NCBI GenBank assembly: GCA_963675945.1
Contig: OY780932.1
Coordinates: 1,178,001-1,242,000 of the forward strand
Origin: G963556115 sp963675945
Lineage (GTDB): Bacteria > Planctomycetota > SZUA-567
DNA length: 64,000 bases
Direction: 5' to 3'
Shown: piece after piece, positions 18,878 through 27,584 of the stretch
Layout: each line of letters starts with the position of its first letter
Numbering within the stretch: position 1 is the first letter of the stretch
Program-made: the position numbers and the translations under genes
Notes under the pieces: generated by a model
Seen by the model: the letters and a program-made list of their open reading frames with translations, nothing else
Databases searched by the model: none
What the model was told of the DNA's origin: nothing

Positions 18878-18968
18878 TGCCGCCCTTATCTTCCCGGAAT
18901 TGGATCAACATATCGAATACCTCGACAAGCGGGCGGAGGAGGTCAACAAATGTCAAAGCACCTCGGTA
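18878..18968 (+). pseudogene. truncated third copy of C-terminal cassette
   Basis: The first 91 bp of the cassette core (AALIFPELDQHIEYL and on) follow the Sel1 upstream region just as at 17034. Similarity stops abruptly after CCTCGGTA at 18968. The upstream 80 bases are also nearly identical to those before unit 2, confirming a tandem duplication. Confidence 0.85.
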
Positions 18969-19030
18969 TTATTGATATACCGGTTAATTTCACACAATTC
19001 GAACTTCTAGTAATTATATTGTGAATAACC

Positions 19031-19108
19031 TGATCAAACGCACAGCGTTTGCCGGGGTACAAGGAGTCTTGCTGCCCGCAAAGGGTACGGGTAGCCCCGA
19101 AAGAAGAA
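19031..19108. repeat. dispersed structured repeat, copy 1
   Basis: About 78 bases resembling 25516-25593. It begins with a perfect hairpin, CAAACGC-ACA-GCGTTTG, followed by a second stem (CGGGG with CCCCG) enclosing an inner hairpin CCC-GCAAA-GGG. It lies at the right border of the island, between the truncated cassette and alr. Function unknown; could be a REP/MITE-like element or an RNA. Confidence 0.65.
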
Positions 19109-19140
19109 TGCGACAAATATATTGAGTCAACCGTTTGGAA

Positions 19141-20286
19141 TCAGTCTTCGGTGATGGTGTAGCAGCGTCCGGGACGGCGTCCGAGGCAGGTGGTGATAAT
19201 ATACGGTATAGTATCACCCTTGTCGGCCAATTCTTCCACTCTGATCTCGTCATCACCTTCACTACCGATAAGGGTTACCTCGGTACCTATCTCTATATCG
19301 TCCAGTTCGGTAACGTCCACCATGGTATAATCCATACTGATCATTCCTACTACCGGGGCGCGTCTGCCGGAGATAAGCACATCGACATGATTGCTGAATG
19401 ATCTGAGGTAGCCGTCGGCGTAACCGATAGGGAGTACGGCGATCCGGGTAGGGCGGCGGGTGGTGAAGGTGCGGTTGTAGCCCAGGCTGAGCCCGGGAGG
19501 GTAGTCTTTGACCTGAACTACAACCGAGTGCCAGCTCATGGCCTGGGTAAGGGGTAGAGCTTCCTGGGTCCAGGTGGGTGAATGGAAGCCGTATATACCG
19601 GCTCCGGGGCGTATTAGAGTGTAATGAGATTCGGGGTAGAGGATGGCGGCGGTACTGCTGGCGGCATGGATTACCGGGACAACGATACCGACTTCTTCGA
19701 GGATGCTCAGCGCCTGATTGAACCGGGAGAGCTGGCGCTGGCTATACGGTTCGTCCGAGGCGTCGGCGAAGTGCATGAAGAGCCCTTCCAGTTCGAGGTT
19801 GGGCATGGCGGAGATACTCCGGGCGGCGAAGAGGATATTCTCCGGGAGGATGCCGAGCCTGCCCATGCCGGTATCGACCTTGAGGTGTACCCGGGCGCTG
19901 ACGCCGAGTTTGGCGGCTTCGGCGTTGATGAGACGGATAGCGCCTACTTCGTGGATACTCAGGATGAGATCGAGCTCCAGCGCCAGAGGGATTTCAGCGG
20001 GGAGTGAGGAGCCGAGGATCTGGATATCGGCATTGATGCCGGCGACTCTGAGCTCTTCGCCTTCGAGTACAGTGGCGACGGCGAGCCGGTCACACCCGGT
20101 ATCCAGAGCGACACGTGAGACCGCGACCGCCCCATGTCCGTAGGCATCGGCCTTTACCGCCGGCATAATATGTTCAGCACCGCCGACAAGGGCGGCAAAC
20201 TGTTCGATATTACTCTTAATAGCACTGAGATCTACCTCGACCCAGGAGCGTTGGAATGAAGGATGGTTTAGATGGTCTCTGTTCAT
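19141..20286 (-). CDS. alr: alanine racemase
   Basis: PLP enzyme interconverting L- and D-alanine for peptidoglycan synthesis, cytoplasmic. The motif AVKADAYGHG places the PLP-binding lysine at residue 45, and GMISMDYTMVDV near residue 275 is the conserved C-terminal beta-domain stretch. The ATG at 20286 is preferred over 20355 because GAGGTGA precedes it and the longer form would run through the terminator stem. The length of 381 aa is typical. It is the last of three minus-strand genes (bamA, the FabK-like gene, alr), but terminators separate them, so it may have its own promoter. Confidence 0.95.
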   Translation of the reverse strand: MNRDHLNHPSFQRSWVEVDLSAIKSNIEQFAALVGGAEHIMPAVKADAYGHGAVAVSRVALDTGCDRLAVATVLEGEELRVAGINADIQILGSSLPAEIPLALELDLILSIHEVGAIRLINAEAAKLGVSARVHLKVDTGMGRLGILPENILFAARSISAMPNLELEGLFMHFADASDEPYSQRQLSRFNQALSILEEVGIVVPVIHAASSTAAILYPESHYTLIRPGAGIYGFHSPTWTQEALPLTQAMSWHSVVVQVKDYPPGLSLGYNRTFTTRRPTRIAVLPIGYADGYLRSFSNHVDVLISGRRAPVVGMISMDYTMVDVTELDDIEIGTEVTLIGSEGDDEIRVEELADKGDTIPYIITTCLGRRPGRCYTITED

Positions 20287-20310
20287 AATAGTCACCTCTG
20301 AGAGGATTTG

Positions 20311-20341
20311 AAAAAAACAGGTACGGTTCAAACCGTACCTG
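20311..20341 (-). terminator. terminator upstream of alr
   Basis: Inverted repeat CAGGTACGGTT at 20318-20328 with AACCGTACCTG at 20331-20341, followed on the minus strand by seven U (A run at 20311-20317). It ends the FabK-like transcript 25 bases before alr, or serves as an attenuator in the alr leader. Confidence 0.8.
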
Positions 20342-20424
20342 AATACTGTGTTCATGTATACTGCTGAAATGGAGTGATGTAAGGAGCAGTATAACCATGT
20401 AGCATCGGTAAATCCGAAAGACGG

Positions 20425-21435
20425 TTAGAACATTGATTTTACCTTGAGTAGTTCGGCTTCGGCCTGGGCGGTGAGGTCATCAAATACCTGCTGCATCGGG
20501 ATAATATCCTTGATGAGTCCGACGCTCTGACCAGCCATCAGACTACCTTCATCGATATCACCGTCGACTACAGCCTTGCGTAGACCTCCCATCCAAAAGT
20601 TCTCGACATGTAGAATAGCCTCTTCCTTCTCAATTTCGTTATTCTCCAGCTTCTTGAGGAGTTCGATCTGAAGTTTGGCGAAGTCCTCGCCTGCTTTATT
20701 TTTGAGTGCCCGTACCCCGACTACCGGTAAGGCCGGGGAGACCTGGGTGCTGGTAACGGCGTGGCGGGCTTGAGCGCGGCTGAAGGCTTTCTTCATATCT
20801 GCATGGATCTTGCATTCTTCGGTCATGACGAAGCGGGTTCCGAGTTGGATACCGGCTGCGCCCATCATCAGAATATGAGCTGCCATCTCACCGGTGGCGA
20901 TACCGCCGGCGACAAAGATCGGCACCTCTGAGAACTGGAAGAGAACCTCTTGAATAAGAACTGTGGTCGAGACATGGCCGATATGGCCACCGGCTTCAAA
21001 GCCTTCGATAATCAGGGCATCGACGCCATGTTTGATCATCCGTTTGGCTACAGAAGCTGAAGGGGCGAAGGCCATGACCTTTTTGCCGCTATCCTTCATA
21101 CGGGTAATCTCAGGCTTGGTCGGGATGGTGCCGGCAAAGACGACAACCTTGACATCCTTCTTCTCTATAATATCCAGATGTTCCTTGAAATTTGGGGCGA
21201 TGGTAATGAGGTTGACCGCGAATGGAGTTTTGATATTGGCAATACAGCGGTCAAGCTCGGTCTCAAAAAGCTCCGGGGGCATATTACCTCCGGCCAGAAC
21301 GCCGAAGCCGCCGTGATCACAGACGGATTTAACCAGATCATAGGTGCTGATCCAGGTCATAGCTCCGCAGATAACAGGATATTTAACCCCAAGGAAATCT
21401 TTGCCTTTTGCCCAGAATTTGTCTAATAATGTCAT
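20425..21435 (-). CDS. FMN-dependent nitronate monooxygenase / FabK-type enoyl reductase
   Basis: TIM-barrel flavoprotein of the nitronate monooxygenase (2-nitropropane dioxygenase) family, which includes FabK enoyl-ACP reductases. Visible are an N-terminal PVICGAMTWISTYDL, the EAGGHIGH stretch with the family's catalytic-site histidine, and VAGGIATGEMAAHILMMGA plus GTRFVMTEEC for FMN phosphate binding. The length of 336 aa suits both subgroups. Lipid A and fatty-acid-related genes nearby, and no other enoyl reductase in view, make the FabK role possible; sequence alone does not settle it. A ribosome-binding site AAAGGGGC precedes the ATG. Confidence 0.85.
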   Translation of the reverse strand: MTLLDKFWAKGKDFLGVKYPVICGAMTWISTYDLVKSVCDHGGFGVLAGGNMPPELFETELDRCIANIKTPFAVNLITIAPNFKEHLDIIEKKDVKVVVFAGTIPTKPEITRMKDSGKKVMAFAPSASVAKRMIKHGVDALIIEGFEAGGHIGHVSTTVLIQEVLFQFSEVPIFVAGGIATGEMAAHILMMGAAGIQLGTRFVMTEECKIHADMKKAFSRAQARHAVTSTQVSPALPVVGVRALKNKAGEDFAKLQIELLKKLENNEIEKEEAILHVENFWMGGLRKAVVDGDIDEGSLMAGQSVGLIKDIIPMQQVFDDLTAQAEAELLKVKSMF

Positions 21436-21544
21436 TGCCTAGTGCCCCTTTAATTAAGACTATAGAATATGTGAATAGTATTATAATTTGGATTATAATT
21501 ATAGCCTTCTATTTTATGGATTCTTGCCGACTATTCAACATTTG

Positions 21545-21579
21545 AAAAAAAAAACTCCTGCTCAACCTGTGAGCAGGAG
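21545..21579 (-). terminator. terminator of bamA
   Basis: Stem CTCCTGCTC at 21555-21563 with GAGCAGGAG at 21571-21579, 7-base loop, and a run of ten A at 21545-21554 (U run on the minus strand). It lies 20 bases after the bamA stop. Confidence 0.92.
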
Positions 21580-21599
21580 CATAAAGAGTTATAAGGTTG

Positions 21600-24263
21600 T
21601 TAGAAGGTTGCACCGAATGAGAACTGAATAAATTCGGTATCATCACCCTGTTGTTTGTTGAGCGGTATGGGGAAGTAGATACGTACCGGCATCGGCGAGA
21701 GTGGGGTTATAACGTGTACACCTACACCTACACTCGCGCGGTAACCACAACCGCCGTCGGGACCGGACGTCTGACCACCAGAAACGCTCCAGGTATTGGG
21801 GAAGGCACCACCGACATCGAAGAAGGCACTACCTTCAATAAGTGTCTCGTAGATTGGAACCAATAACTCAACAGAGTTGGTCTGACTGGTGTAACCACCA
21901 ATGGCAGAGCTATTGTTATGTGGGCCGAGTGTGCCGGATTGCCAGCCTCTAACCGAACCTATACCACCGGCATACAACATTTCATAAGCTGGAATTCGTG
22001 AATTATCAAATGGTGACTCGGTAACCAGATTTGTACGGCCGGTAAGAATCCAGTTTCTATCTTTATTATCGGTGAAGAACGGATAGAATCCTTGTACCGA
22101 CATAGTATTACGCCAGAAAGTAAAATCACCGCCCAGGAAGCTGCCATAGAGCTGGAAGCTCTCTTCGGCTCTTACACCCTTGCTCGGGCGGAAGATGCTG
22201 TTTCGTGAATCGTAGATAAGGGAGAAAGTAAGACTGCTCAGCCAGTTTGAACCCGCCTCACTCTTGAGGATGGTTGAAGCACCATCTTCAAAATCATACA
22301 TTGAGATATTATCCAGTCTGTAGGTGACACTGCCGGTAAGATCCTCAATCCACAGCTTCTTGCTGAAGGTGGTATAGCCACCAATAGTCTCCTGCGTGAA
22401 TTCGTCCCATTCGTAAGTGCGGTAGTAAAAACCGAATCCCCAGCCGACCGGCTTGTTGAATATCCAGGGATTGAAGAAGTCCAGACCATAGTTCTTACTC
22501 TTGGTACCATATGAAATGCTGGTTGAGGCGTACTGTCCGGCACCGCAGAAAGCTTGACCGGTAATTAGTTCTTTGAAATTCTTCGGGAAGTCCTGGAAAT
22601 CGAAGTTACGCTGAGACAGGGTGACCGAACCGGATATCGGATCGTCTGAGGAGAAACCTACACCAAAGCCGACATTGCCGGTCTGTTTCTCTTCCAGATC
22701 GACTACTACTCGCGCCCGGTCTGGGGCAGAACCCTCTTTGACTGCAATATCAAAGGTGTCGGCATTGACATAATCAAGGTTGCGGATATTGTCCTTGCTC
22801 GCTTCAATCTTGGTAGAGTCGATCATCTCTCCTGGGTAGAACTCCAGTTCACGCCTGAATACGTTGTCCTTGGTCTTTTCATTACCGACAATCTGAACAT
22901 CCTCTATTATAACTTGAGGGCTCTCCTCAATATGAAAGACGATATCGACAACGTTTGGCTGCTCAGTAAGTACCCGCTCGGGGAATATCCGGGTAAAGTA
23001 ACGGCTGTTGGGAGACATACCGTAAATATTACGGATATGGGTGCTGTCCTCCATTGCGGTCAGAGGGCTGTAAATCTTGCCGGGCATGGTCTGGATAACA
23101 TTGCGGATATCGTTATCGGAGACGAGTTTATTGCCTTCAAAGCTGATTGAACCTACACGGTACTGCTCGCCCTCATTGATATCGATATATAGATGGGCGT
23201 CATCATGAGCAAACCAGCCGGAATCATACTCGACATCCTCAGAGACCTGAAACGGTCTCTCTGTAACCTCAACATCAAGGTAACCGTTCGATTGGTAATA
23301 GAGCTTGATACGCTCAAGGTCTGCTTCCAAATCTTTACGGTTCATCTTACCACGGGTGAAGAATGATGACTGTTTGGTCTGCATGACATTGCGCAGAGCC
23401 TCATCGGTAAAGCGGTAGTTACCCCTGAAGAGGATGGTACGGATCCAGAGTTTGTGACCTTCATCGATATTGAATACTAGGCGTACACCATCTTCGAAAG
23501 GTTCGGCTTCCGGAGTGACTTTGGCAAAATAATAGAATTTATTGTAATAGTACTCTTCCAGTGCGCGGGCATCACGGGTTGCCAGCCCCTCGTCGTAACG
23601 GGTGTCGATCTGGCTTTCAATCTCTTTTTCCAGCTTGTTTGGCTTTACCTTATTGCCGCGGAAGGTTATACGCCGTATAAGGTTCTTCTCACGTAAGAGT
23701 ATGATGATGTTTACCCGGTAGCCGGGGAGAATCTCTTCTTTAATTTGAACATCGGCGAACTGACCGAGTTTGTATAGACGTTGGAAGTCTTCTTCAAGAA
23801 CTTTTTTATCTAGAGGTCGACCTTTGCGGGTACCCATCTTAGCCTGTATCTCGGAAGCAGAGGCAAAACCGCCACGGATAATGATATCATTGACTATAGG
23901 CTGATCGGCAGTTCCTTGAGTAGCAACGCTGGTATTGGTGCCGTACTCTGAATCCAGAACCGAGAGTTTGTTGACATCTTCTTCGACTACTTCACTTGCA
24001 TCCTCGACCAGTAGGCTCTCAAGTTCGAGATCGTCTACATTATTAGCTGTAGAACTTTGCACGGGAGGTTCTTCAGATATGGTTTCAGTATCTTCTTCAA
24101 TAAAAAAATCAGTGGAATTATCAGTATTTTCAGGTGTCTTGATATCTGCCAGTTCTTGTCCGCCGGGGATATCGGGAAGTTCGAAATCATCAGCATAAAT
24201 ACTAATGGATAATATATTAATAATTAATAATAATATCGAGCCTAGTGCTAAGGTTCTTTTCAT
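21600..24263 (-). CDS. bamA: outer membrane protein assembly factor BamA
   Basis: Central Omp85 protein of the machine that folds beta-barrels into the outer membrane. ATG at 24263 is chosen (GGAG 7 bases before; a signal peptide MKRTLALGSILLLIINILS follows) rather than 24320. After an acidic Asp/Glu/Thr-rich linker of about 90 residues, unusual for BamA, come POTRA repeats from about residue 120 to 500 (for example PIVNDIIIRGGF, IRRITFRGNKV, VGSISFEGNKL, IEDVQIVGNEKT). The C-terminal 16-strand barrel begins near residue 530 with a conserved GGIGSVRGW (VRGF-type) loop, and the chain ends in phenylalanine. At 887 aa it is slightly long. The skp gene that feeds it lies downstream on the other strand. 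Confidence 0.95.
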   Translation of the reverse strand: MKRTLALGSILLLIINILSISIYADDFELPDIPGGQELADIKTPENTDNSTDFFIEEDTETISEEPPVQSSTANNVDDLELESLLVEDASEVVEEDVNKLSVLDSEYGTNTSVATQGTADQPIVNDIIIRGGFASASEIQAKMGTRKGRPLDKKVLEEDFQRLYKLGQFADVQIKEEILPGYRVNIIILLREKNLIRRITFRGNKVKPNKLEKEIESQIDTRYDEGLATRDARALEEYYYNKFYYFAKVTPEAEPFEDGVRLVFNIDEGHKLWIRTILFRGNYRFTDEALRNVMQTKQSSFFTRGKMNRKDLEADLERIKLYYQSNGYLDVEVTERPFQVSEDVEYDSGWFAHDDAHLYIDINEGEQYRVGSISFEGNKLVSDNDIRNVIQTMPGKIYSPLTAMEDSTHIRNIYGMSPNSRYFTRIFPERVLTEQPNVVDIVFHIEESPQVIIEDVQIVGNEKTKDNVFRRELEFYPGEMIDSTKIEASKDNIRNLDYVNADTFDIAVKEGSAPDRARVVVDLEEKQTGNVGFGVGFSSDDPISGSVTLSQRNFDFQDFPKNFKELITGQAFCGAGQYASTSISYGTKSKNYGLDFFNPWIFNKPVGWGFGFYYRTYEWDEFTQETIGGYTTFSKKLWIEDLTGSVTYRLDNISMYDFEDGASTILKSEAGSNWLSSLTFSLIYDSRNSIFRPSKGVRAEESFQLYGSFLGGDFTFWRNTMSVQGFYPFFTDNKDRNWILTGRTNLVTESPFDNSRIPAYEMLYAGGIGSVRGWQSGTLGPHNNSSAIGGYTSQTNSVELLVPIYETLIEGSAFFDVGGAFPNTWSVSGGQTSGPDGGCGYRASVGVGVHVITPLSPMPVRIYFPIPLNKQQGDDTEFIQFSFGATF

Positions 24264-24695
24264 AGTATATCTCCGCCAAAATACGGAGCCCATTTTTACA
24301 ACTTTATTGAAAATAAACATTTATATGACTTTGAACTCCTATTAATTATAACACTTTTTGCTTAAAAAGCAATAAGACCATGTTATTTGCTAACACATGT
24401 AAGGATAGGGTGTTAAGCAAAAACGTATCAACCTTTTCCAGAAACTTATCGACAAGGCAGCATTATTTCTACAACTTTTATCGGGGATTTTTCTGTTTTT
24501 ATGAAAAATAAAATCATAATAAAACCGTAGTAACGCTAGAAAAGTATGGCCAAGGTATAGATAATTCTGTCATAAATAGCAGAATAACATTCGCTTGGGA
24601 AAAATAATAATAAACGGTAAATTATTTGCCTTTAAGTAGATAAATAGCTAAAATTTAATTATTGGTCAGAGAAAACTTAAGGATAGAGATAAAAA
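24264..24695. other. divergent intergenic region bamA/ruvA
   Basis: AT-rich spacer of 432 bases between the divergently transcribed bamA and ruvA, which must hold both promoters. No clear consensus promoter, repeat or RNA was recognised. Confidence 0.6.
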
Positions 24696-25280
24696 ATGTA
24701 TAATCATTTGCGAGGACGGGTGGTAAAGGTTATTCCCGGAAGGGTGGTTCTTGAGGTGGGAGGTATTGGTTGGGATATTCATGCGCCGCTCTCTACAACC
24801 TCGAAGATCGCTTTGGATAAAGAAGTTCTGTTAATGACTCATTTGGCGGTGCGAGAAGATGATATATCAATCTATGGTTTTTCGACTGAGGATGAGAGGG
24901 AGTTGTTCAGAGTCTTGATCGGGATTAGTGGGGTTGGGGCGGCGACAGCTATTCAAATTCTCTCTTCGGCTTCGGTTCAGGACTTTATTCTGGCAATTGA
25001 GAAGCAGGATACCAATTTTCTCAAGAAGATCAAGGGTATTGGGGAGAAGACGGCTAAGCGGATCATTCTTGAGCTCAAGGGAGCCAAGACCAATCTTACA
25101 GATGAGGTTGATGCTGGAGTCGCCTTGGGAGGTCTTGGAGCCTTGGCGGCAGATGCGGTGCTGGCGTTGGAGGCTATGGGGGTACCGCAGAAGGAGGGGC
25201 GAGCCCGGGTGGAGAAGGTACTCGCTACAGAGCATGATCTGGGACTTGAGGAGATTATTCGCAGATCACTCCAGGGTTAG
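24696..25280 (+). CDS. ruvA: Holliday junction branch migration protein RuvA
   Basis: DNA-binding subunit that holds the Holliday junction for the RuvB motor. The N-terminal OB-fold (MYNHLRGRVVKV, LEVGGIGWDI) is followed by two helix-hairpin-helix motifs (GISGVGAATAIQIL near residue 77, IKGIGEKTAKRIILELK near residue 112) and a C-terminal RuvB-binding domain (ALEAMGVPQKEGRARVEKVL). The length of 194 aa is typical. Neither ruvB nor ruvC is adjacent, so it is transcribed alone here. Confidence 0.96.
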   Translation: MYNHLRGRVVKVIPGRVVLEVGGIGWDIHAPLSTTSKIALDKEVLLMTHLAVREDDISIYGFSTEDERELFRVLIGISGVGAATAIQILSSASVQDFILAIEKQDTNFLKKIKGIGEKTAKRIILELKGAKTNLTDEVDAGVALGGLGALAADAVLALEAMGVPQKEGRARVEKVLATEHDLGLEEIIRRSLQG

Positions 25281-25798
25281 GGAGTTCTGAATAGTTTTTT
25301 TGAAGGTTATACCAAAGTGTTAGTTCATGACAATATAAATAACTTATATTTATTATAATATATTAAATTTAAAAGAGTTATAAGAAATATTATATTTTGT
25401 AATTTTTACTCGCTAAGTACTTAGTTCTCATGAGATATTTTTTAAAACCATACGCTTTATTAAACATTATAATTTATTATTTACAAAGTACTTAAATAAT
25501 TACTCATGCAAATGTGATCAAACGCACAGCGTTTGCGAGGGGTGCAGGAGGTTTTGATGCCCGTAAAGGGTGCGAGGAACCTCAGGCAAAAGAATGAATT
25601 TCCTGGTCTTGAATCAAAATGTTTTTATTAGATATTGACTCTACCGGGCAGGAAAGATTTTAGTATATATTTGAAAATACTTGGATTATGCGTTGACTAT
25701 AGCAATATAAATATGTAAAACATATATGGTAATATGTGATATAAAATATAATAATAATATTTTACCTGTGAATAGAAGATTGTAAGGGAGAAGTAATA
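25281..25798. other. AT-rich intergenic region carrying a dispersed repeat
   Basis: About 520 bases between ruvA and skp. It contains copy 2 of the 78-base structured repeat at 25516-25593, which is clearly more GC-rich than its surroundings. No protein gene was recognised. A promoter for the skp-lpx operon is expected in 25600-25790. Confidence 0.6.
25516..25593. repeat. dispersed structured repeat, copy 2
   Basis: Related to 19031-19108. The first hairpin, CAAACGC-ACA-GCGTTTG, is identical; the inner hairpin CCC-GTAAA-GGG is kept with a loop change; the middle stem has changed on both sides (AGG with CCT in place of CGGGG with CCCCG), which suggests the paired structure rather than the bases is conserved. 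Confidence 0.65.
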
Positions 25799-26422
25799 AT
25801 GAGATTGATCTATAAGTTGTTTCTGGCTGCTTTAGTTTTCAGTGCTTATGCAGGATATAATCAGGCTAGGGCTGATGAGCCGGCTCCGAGTTCTGTAGTA
25901 GTAGTAAGGATAGAAGAGGTGTTCCGTAATTCTGATTATGCTAAAGAGATGGAGACACAGATCAGAGCCAGTTTCAGGCAGGAGGAGAAGGAGATAGAAG
26001 ATCTGCAGAAGGTAATCAGAACTCAGCAGGAAAAACTTCAGAGCGATGCCTTTCTTGCTCCCGATACTTATCAGTACAGAAAGAAAGTTCTCGAGCTCCA
26101 GATTCTCCAACTCCAGCTTCAGGATAAGGGGGAGCGCTTCCAGAAACTTACCCGTACTAAGATGGCTAATTTTTGGCGAGGCGTATATGCCGATTTTCAG
26201 AAAGCAATCAAGCATCTGGTAAAGATTCGTAATTATGATATTGTTATTACTGCTCCAGATATCGATCTGTCGGATAAGCTGGAAAAATCCAATTCTCCTG
26301 AAGCGATTATCAGTGAGATCATCAGGCGTAATGTGCAGTATGTTGCTCCAGAGAATGATATGACCGATGAGGTTATTAAGATTATGAATGCAATGCATGC
26401 AAAGCGCGGTGGTAGTAAGTAA
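25799..26422 (+). CDS. Skp/OmpH family periplasmic chaperone
   Basis: Periplasmic chaperone that holds unfolded outer-membrane proteins for BamA. A signal peptide covers residues 1-25 (ends ARA). The body has the OmpH layout: a short strand VVVVRIEEVFRNSDY, a long charged coiled-coil hairpin (residues 45-115, EEKEIEDLQKVIRTQQEKL) and a return helix and strand with YDIVITAPDIDLSD. At 207 aa it is longer than E. coli Skp (161 aa). It is first in the cluster skp-lpxD-lpxC/fabZ-lpxA, the usual order in many diderms. Confidence 0.88.
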   Translation: MRLIYKLFLAALVFSAYAGYNQARADEPAPSSVVVVRIEEVFRNSDYAKEMETQIRASFRQEEKEIEDLQKVIRTQQEKLQSDAFLAPDTYQYRKKVLELQILQLQLQDKGERFQKLTRTKMANFWRGVYADFQKAIKHLVKIRNYDIVITAPDIDLSDKLEKSNSPEAIISEIIRRNVQYVAPENDMTDEVIKIMNAMHAKRGGSK

Positions 26423-26450
26423 ACATAGAAACTGCCGGTTAGACTGATTT

Positions 26451-26480
26451 TAAAGCGACGATCTTGCAATCGTCGCTTTA
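26451..26480 (+). terminator. hairpin between skp and lpxD
   Basis: A 12-bp perfect stem, TAAAGCGACGAT at 26451-26462 with ATCGTCGCTTTA at 26469-26480. No T run follows, so it is more likely a partial attenuator or RNA-stability element than a full stop. Confidence 0.5.
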
Positions 26481-26519
26481 ATTGTATATGATTTATAGAT
26501 AATTTATTGGGATTAATTG

Positions 26520-27584
26520 ATGATGGGTGTAGGTATGGAAAAATTTTCATTTGCATGGATAAAAGATAAAATTGATCAAGAACTTGAAATAGAAGGTGAG
26601 GCAGACTTTGAGGTCACATCGGCGGTAGGTTTGGAGCAGGCGACTGCCGATACCATAACTTTTGCCGTAGGGAGAAAGAACTATAAGCTCCTTCAGCAGA
26701 CAGAGGCGAAGGTTGCGATCGTCGGTAAGGATGCACCGAGTGATCTGGGGTGCATACTCATCAAAGTTGCGCAGCCTGAAGTGGCTTTTGTTCAGGTCGC
26801 TAATGCTATGGCGCCGGTGGTCAAGCATCCAGAGGTAGGTATCCATAATGAGGCGGTTGTCTCGGCTGGAGCAAAAATCGCCGCTGGGGTGTCGATTGGA
26901 GCAAAGGCAGTAATTGAGGATGGGGTGGAGATCGGCGAATCTACCATAATTTATCCTGGCGCGTATATTGGTAAGGGAGTGGTAATTGGTGCGAATACAA
27001 TTATCTATCCTAATGTTACGATTTATTATGGTTGTGTGATCGGCAGTGGGGTGATACTCCATAGCGGGGTAGTTATCGGCGCTGATGGTTTTGGTTTTAA
27101 ATGGGATGGTCGTGAACATCTTAAGATAATCCATGTAGGCAACGTGGTGATTGGGGATAAGGTCGAGGTCGGAGCAAATTCAACTATTGATAGAGGGCGT
27201 TTTGCCAGTACTATAATCGGCAACGGTTGTAAGATTGATAATCTAGTGCATATTGCTCATAACTGCAAAATAGGAGATTTCTCCTTGTTTGCAGCGCATG
27301 TTGGGGTGAGTGGTTCAGTGACTATTGGTAAAGGTGTTGCTGCCGGGGGACAGGTAGGCTTTGCCGATCATATAACGGTAGGGGACGGCTGTATATTTTA
27401 TGCCAAATCCGGGGTGGCTTCGGATGTGGAGGCGGGGCAGACCATGGTTGGGCAACCGGCGGTTGAGTATCGGGCAAAGTACAAAGAGTATAAAAATATT
27501 CGCGGCATCGATAAACTAAGGGATAGAATTCAACTACTTGAGGCTAAATTGGAGGAGCTTATTAATGAAACAGACAACTCTTAA
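26520..27584 (+). CDS. lpxD: UDP-3-O-acylglucosamine N-acyltransferase LpxD
   Basis: Third step of lipid A synthesis: adds the N-linked hydroxyacyl chain to UDP-3-O-acylglucosamine. An N-terminal uridine-binding domain (residues 1-105) is followed by a left-handed parallel beta-helix of hexapeptide repeats (VSIGAKAVIEDGVEIGE, IGNGCKIDNLVHIAHNCKIG) with the catalytic histidine in VHIAHN, and a C-terminal helix (IQLLEAKLEEL). The start is uncertain among ATGs at 26520, 26523 and 26535; none has a strong ribosome-binding site. Its end overlaps lpxC by 20 bases, so the two are translationally linked. Confidence 0.93.
   Translation: MMGVGMEKFSFAWIKDKIDQELEIEGEADFEVTSAVGLEQATADTITFAVGRKNYKLLQQTEAKVAIVGKDAPSDLGCILIKVAQPEVAFVQVANAMAPVVKHPEVGIHNEAVVSAGAKIAAGVSIGAKAVIEDGVEIGESTIIYPGAYIGKGVVIGANTIIYPNVTIYYGCVIGSGVILHSGVVIGADGFGFKWDGREHLKIIHVGNVVIGDKVEVGANSTIDRGRFASTIIGNGCKIDNLVHIAHNCKIGDFSLFAAHVGVSGSVTIGKGVAAGGQVGFADHITVGDGCIFYAKSGVASDVEAGQTMVGQPAVEYRAKYKEYKNIRGIDKLRDRIQLLEAKLEELINETDNS

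Larger units (their letters stand above)
15318..18968. repeat. tandem gene-cassette repeat, two full units and one truncated
   Basis: The stretch from 15318 recurs at 17034 and again at 18878. Unit 1 (15318-17033, 1716 bp) and unit 2 (17034-18877, 1844 bp) each hold a plus-strand C-terminal coding segment of about 460 bp, a shared stem-loop, and a minus-strand Sel1-repeat gene with its upstream region. Unit 3 stops after about 91 bp at 18968. Identity is very high in the coding core and in the first 180 codons of the Sel1 gene, but falls in the tip of the plus-strand segment and in the C-terminal half of the Sel1 gene. Confidence 0.85.

Noticed and set aside
15318..18968. CRISPR-like repetition
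   Set aside because: The repeats are gene-sized (1.7-1.8 kb) and coding, with no short direct repeats or spacers.
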